This document shows positions 4,137-5,740 of a DNA stretch of 5,740 nucleotides, piece by piece. Positions within the stretch are counted from its first letter, which is position 1. Every line of letters begins with the position of its first letter. Made by a program: the position numbers and the translations under genes. The notes below the pieces were generated by a model, which had not been told where the DNA came from, made no database searches, and saw nothing but the letters and a program-made list of their open reading frames with translations. Source of the DNA: Gemmatimonadota bacterium (GTDB lineage: Bacteria; Gemmatimonadota; Gemmatimonadetes; Gemmatimonadales; GWC2-71-9); contig JANYAG010000168.1 of NCBI GenBank assembly GCA_025361465.1, forward strand, positions 1 through 5,740, read 5' to 3'.

Positions 4137-5740
4137 CGTCCGCCTCCGGCGTCTCGTCGCTGGCCGTGGTGATCCCCGTTTCCACGTCGTAGGTCATCCG
4201 CACCACGCGATCGAAGGCGTCCCGCATCCCTTCGACGTGGGTGATCAGCACCACCTGCGGGAAGCGATCCGAGAGTGCCCGTAACAGGTCGAGCACCGAG
4301 GCACGCCGCTCCTCGTCCAGCGAACCGAAGATCTCGTCGAGGACCAGCAGGGAGAGCGGCTGTCCCGCCCGCTCGGCGATCATCTGCGAAATGGCCAGTC
4401 GCAGCGCCAGGTTGACGACGTCTTCTTCGCCACCGGAGATGACCGGCTTGGCCTCGCCGTCCTCGACCACGATCGGCAGGTAGGACTCATCCAGCTCGAG
4501 ATCGGGATAGCGGCCATCCGTGAGATCGTTGAGCAGGACCGACGCACGCTCGGCGAGTTCGGGACGCAGTTGCAGGTTGAGCTCGTGCCGCAGGTCGGTG
4601 AAGGCGCGATCCAGTTCCTGCAGGATACCGATCCGGGTCTCCAGCCGCGTAGCCGCCTCCGCCTTCGCCGCCCGATCGGCCTGGCGAGAGAGCGCCATCG
4701 CACGCTGCTGCTCGCCACCCGCCACCCACGACGTGGCGCGCGCCACCGCCACGCGGGCGGCCTGCAGCGAGGTCTCGGCCTCCCGCAATGCCTGTTCGGT
4801 GGCATGGAAGCTGTCCGGATCCCAGCCAAGCAGCACCAGCCGGTGATCGAGTGCCGCGAGTTCCGCCTCCGAGGCGGTCGCCCGCTGTTCCGCCAGCGCG
4901 GCGGCGGCCAGCAGCGTCTCGGCATGGGCGGCGAGCCCCACCAGTTGTTCGTGCTCCCGGCGCAGCGGATCGAGATCCGTGAGCCGCGTGCGCACCGCTT
5001 CATGACGAACGGCATCGTAGGCCGCGGCCGGGCCGGCCAGCTCGGCCTCGAGCGGGGCGAGTTCGGCCGCCAGGCGACCGCGCTCCTTCTCGAGCTCCGC
5101 GCGCTGATGCAGCTGGGCCTGGGCCTGCCCCAGCGCTTCGGTGGCTCGGCGGAGATGACCTTCCTTCCGCTCGCGTTCGGCTTCCAGCTCGATCAACTCC
5201 GCGGGCGGATCCTGCAGCTGCTCGGCCCGCTGCCGCAGGTACTGTCCATCCACCTGCACATCCTCGAGCTGGCGACCGAGCAGGTCGAGCAGCGCCTGAA
5301 CATCCTTGCCGAGCGGCCGGCCGCAGGTGGGACAGATCCCTTCGGCCCCGCGTGACTCAATCAGCGTGCGCTGCTCCTTGAGTTCCTTGTAGCGATCGCG
5401 GAACTGCTCCAGGCGGGTGCGCACTTCCTGTCCGTCCTGGTTCCAACGCGTGCGCCGCTCCTCGCACTGCCGGTCGGTCGCATCCCGCAATGCCAAGGCC
5501 GCCGCCCGTTCCTGCAGGAGCGTGGTCACGCGGGCCTGATCGGGAAGCGCCGCAAGTTGCGGCGTGAGCTCTTCGGCGCGCCGGCGCACCTGGTCGCGCC
5601 GCGCCGCGCTCTTGGACCGTGCGCCCCAGGCCGCCGAGGCCCGGTCGAGCAACTCCCGTTCGGCGGTGAGGGCCGTCCATTCCGACGTCGCCGCGGCGGT
5701 CTCGATCAGCCGGTTGCGCGCGCGCAGGGCATTGGCGAGT
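4123..5740 (-). CDS. sbcC: SbcC/Rad50-like exonuclease ATPase subunit, C-terminal 538 aa (5' end outside window)
   Basis: SbcC is the SMC-like ATPase that works with the SbcD (Mre11) nuclease on hairpins, cruciforms and DNA ends. The frame is open to base 5739, so the N-terminal Walker A half lies outside; a TTG at 5652 is internal, not the start. In visible numbering: coiled coil to about 130; zinc hook CPTCGRPL at 136-143 (bases 5323-5334 for CPTC); returning coiled coil about 150-370, rich in Ala, Glu, Gln and Arg; a conserved LLNDLTDGRYPDLELDE stretch at about 402-418; ABC signature SGGEE at 435-439; Walker B LLVLDE at 464-469; D-loop SLDE at 473-476; switch histidine His501 in LITH. A non-conserved acidic/Ala tail ends the protein. 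All C-terminal ATPase elements are intact. sbcD is expected just beyond the right edge. The next gene overlaps by 14 bp. Confidence 0.93.
   Translation of the reverse strand, partial: LANALRARNRLIETAAATSEWTALTAERELLDRASAAWGARSKSAARRDQVRRRAEELTPQLAALPDQARVTTLLQERAAALALRDATDRQCEERRTRWNQDGQEVRTRLEQFRDRYKELKEQRTLIESRGAEGICPTCGRPLGKDVQALLDLLGRQLEDVQVDGQYLRQRAEQLQDPPAELIELEAERERKEGHLRRATEALGQAQAQLHQRAELEKERGRLAAELAPLEAELAGPAAAYDAVRHEAVRTRLTDLDPLRREHEQLVGLAAHAETLLAAAALAEQRATASEAELAALDHRLVLLGWDPDSFHATEQALREAETSLQAARVAVARATSWVAGGEQQRAMALSRQADRAAKAEAATRLETRIGILQELDRAFTDLRHELNLQLRPELAERASVLLNDLTDGRYPDLELDESYLPIVVEDGEAKPVISGGEEDVVNLALRLAISQMIAERAGQPLSLLVLDEIFGSLDEERRASVLDLLRALSDRFPQVVLITHVEGMRDAFDRVVRMTYDVETGITTASDETPEADDVAA
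4143..4147 (-). promoter_or_regulatory. Ribosome binding site of the GNAT gene, inside the end of sbcC
   Basis: The minus strand reads GGAGG, with 6 nt before the ATG at 4136. It is embedded in the last codons of sbcC, whose TGA is at 4123-4125. A ribosome finishing sbcC would pass over this start, so the two are probably coupled. Confidence 0.75.

Noticed and set aside
3168..4172. A 334-codon open frame on the plus strand, opposite the GNAT gene
   Set aside because: It mirrors the GNAT gene, whose GNAT motifs and Shine-Dalgarno are on the minus strand. The plus-strand product has no recognisable fold and reflects the scarcity of stops in GC-rich DNA.
5650..5652. TTG at 5652 as the start of sbcC
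   Set aside because: The frame stays open to the window edge with coiled-coil-like sequence, and the Walker A half must lie upstream, so this is an internal Leu codon.

Overview
This 5.7-kb window comes from a GC-rich bacterial chromosome. A CBM9/DUF5916-type outer-membrane protein, an SbcC nuclease subunit and a QueD-type enzyme are all present. DUF5916 proteins are especially numerous in Gemmatimonadota and Bacteroidota, and with this GC content I lean towards Gemmatimonadota. That placement is inference; there is no rRNA or marker gene here to confirm it.

Layout. (1) 1-312, minus: the 5' part of a queD-like 6-carboxytetrahydropterin synthase gene that runs off the left edge. (2) 313-667: a 355-bp non-coding region. 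It holds a long imperfect inverted repeat (365-547). Abutting its outer end is a near-consensus sigma70-type promoter on the minus strand (-35 at 571-576, 17-bp spacer, -10 at 548-553). An extended -10 on the plus strand overlaps the same AT-rich island. (3) 668-847, plus: a 59-aa protein with two predicted membrane segments. (4) 865-3102, minus: a 745-aa secreted CBM9-like/DUF5916 putative beta-barrel protein, convergent with the small gene. (5) 3174-4136, minus: a 320-aa GNAT acetyltransferase with a second, degenerate GNAT-like lobe. (6) 4123-5740, minus: the C-terminal 538 codons of an SbcC/Rad50-like ATPase with zinc hook, running off the right edge.

How the genes relate. sbcC and the GNAT gene overlap by 14 bp, and the GNAT Shine-Dalgarno lies inside sbcC, so these two are almost certainly co-transcribed and translationally coupled. 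The DUF5916 gene follows after 71 bp and has its own Shine-Dalgarno and a possible weak promoter, so it may be read from the same mRNA, alone, or both. The other genes show no obvious shared pathway.

The most interesting part is the intergenic region at 313-667. Transcription from the minus promoter would start about one base outside the repeat and copy it into an RNA of roughly 170-180 nt. That RNA would be one long rod with a closing stem, a large central internal loop and an apical stem. This resembles the architecture of 6S RNA, but I see no decisive primary-sequence match. The alternative is a structured 5' leader of the queD-like gene.
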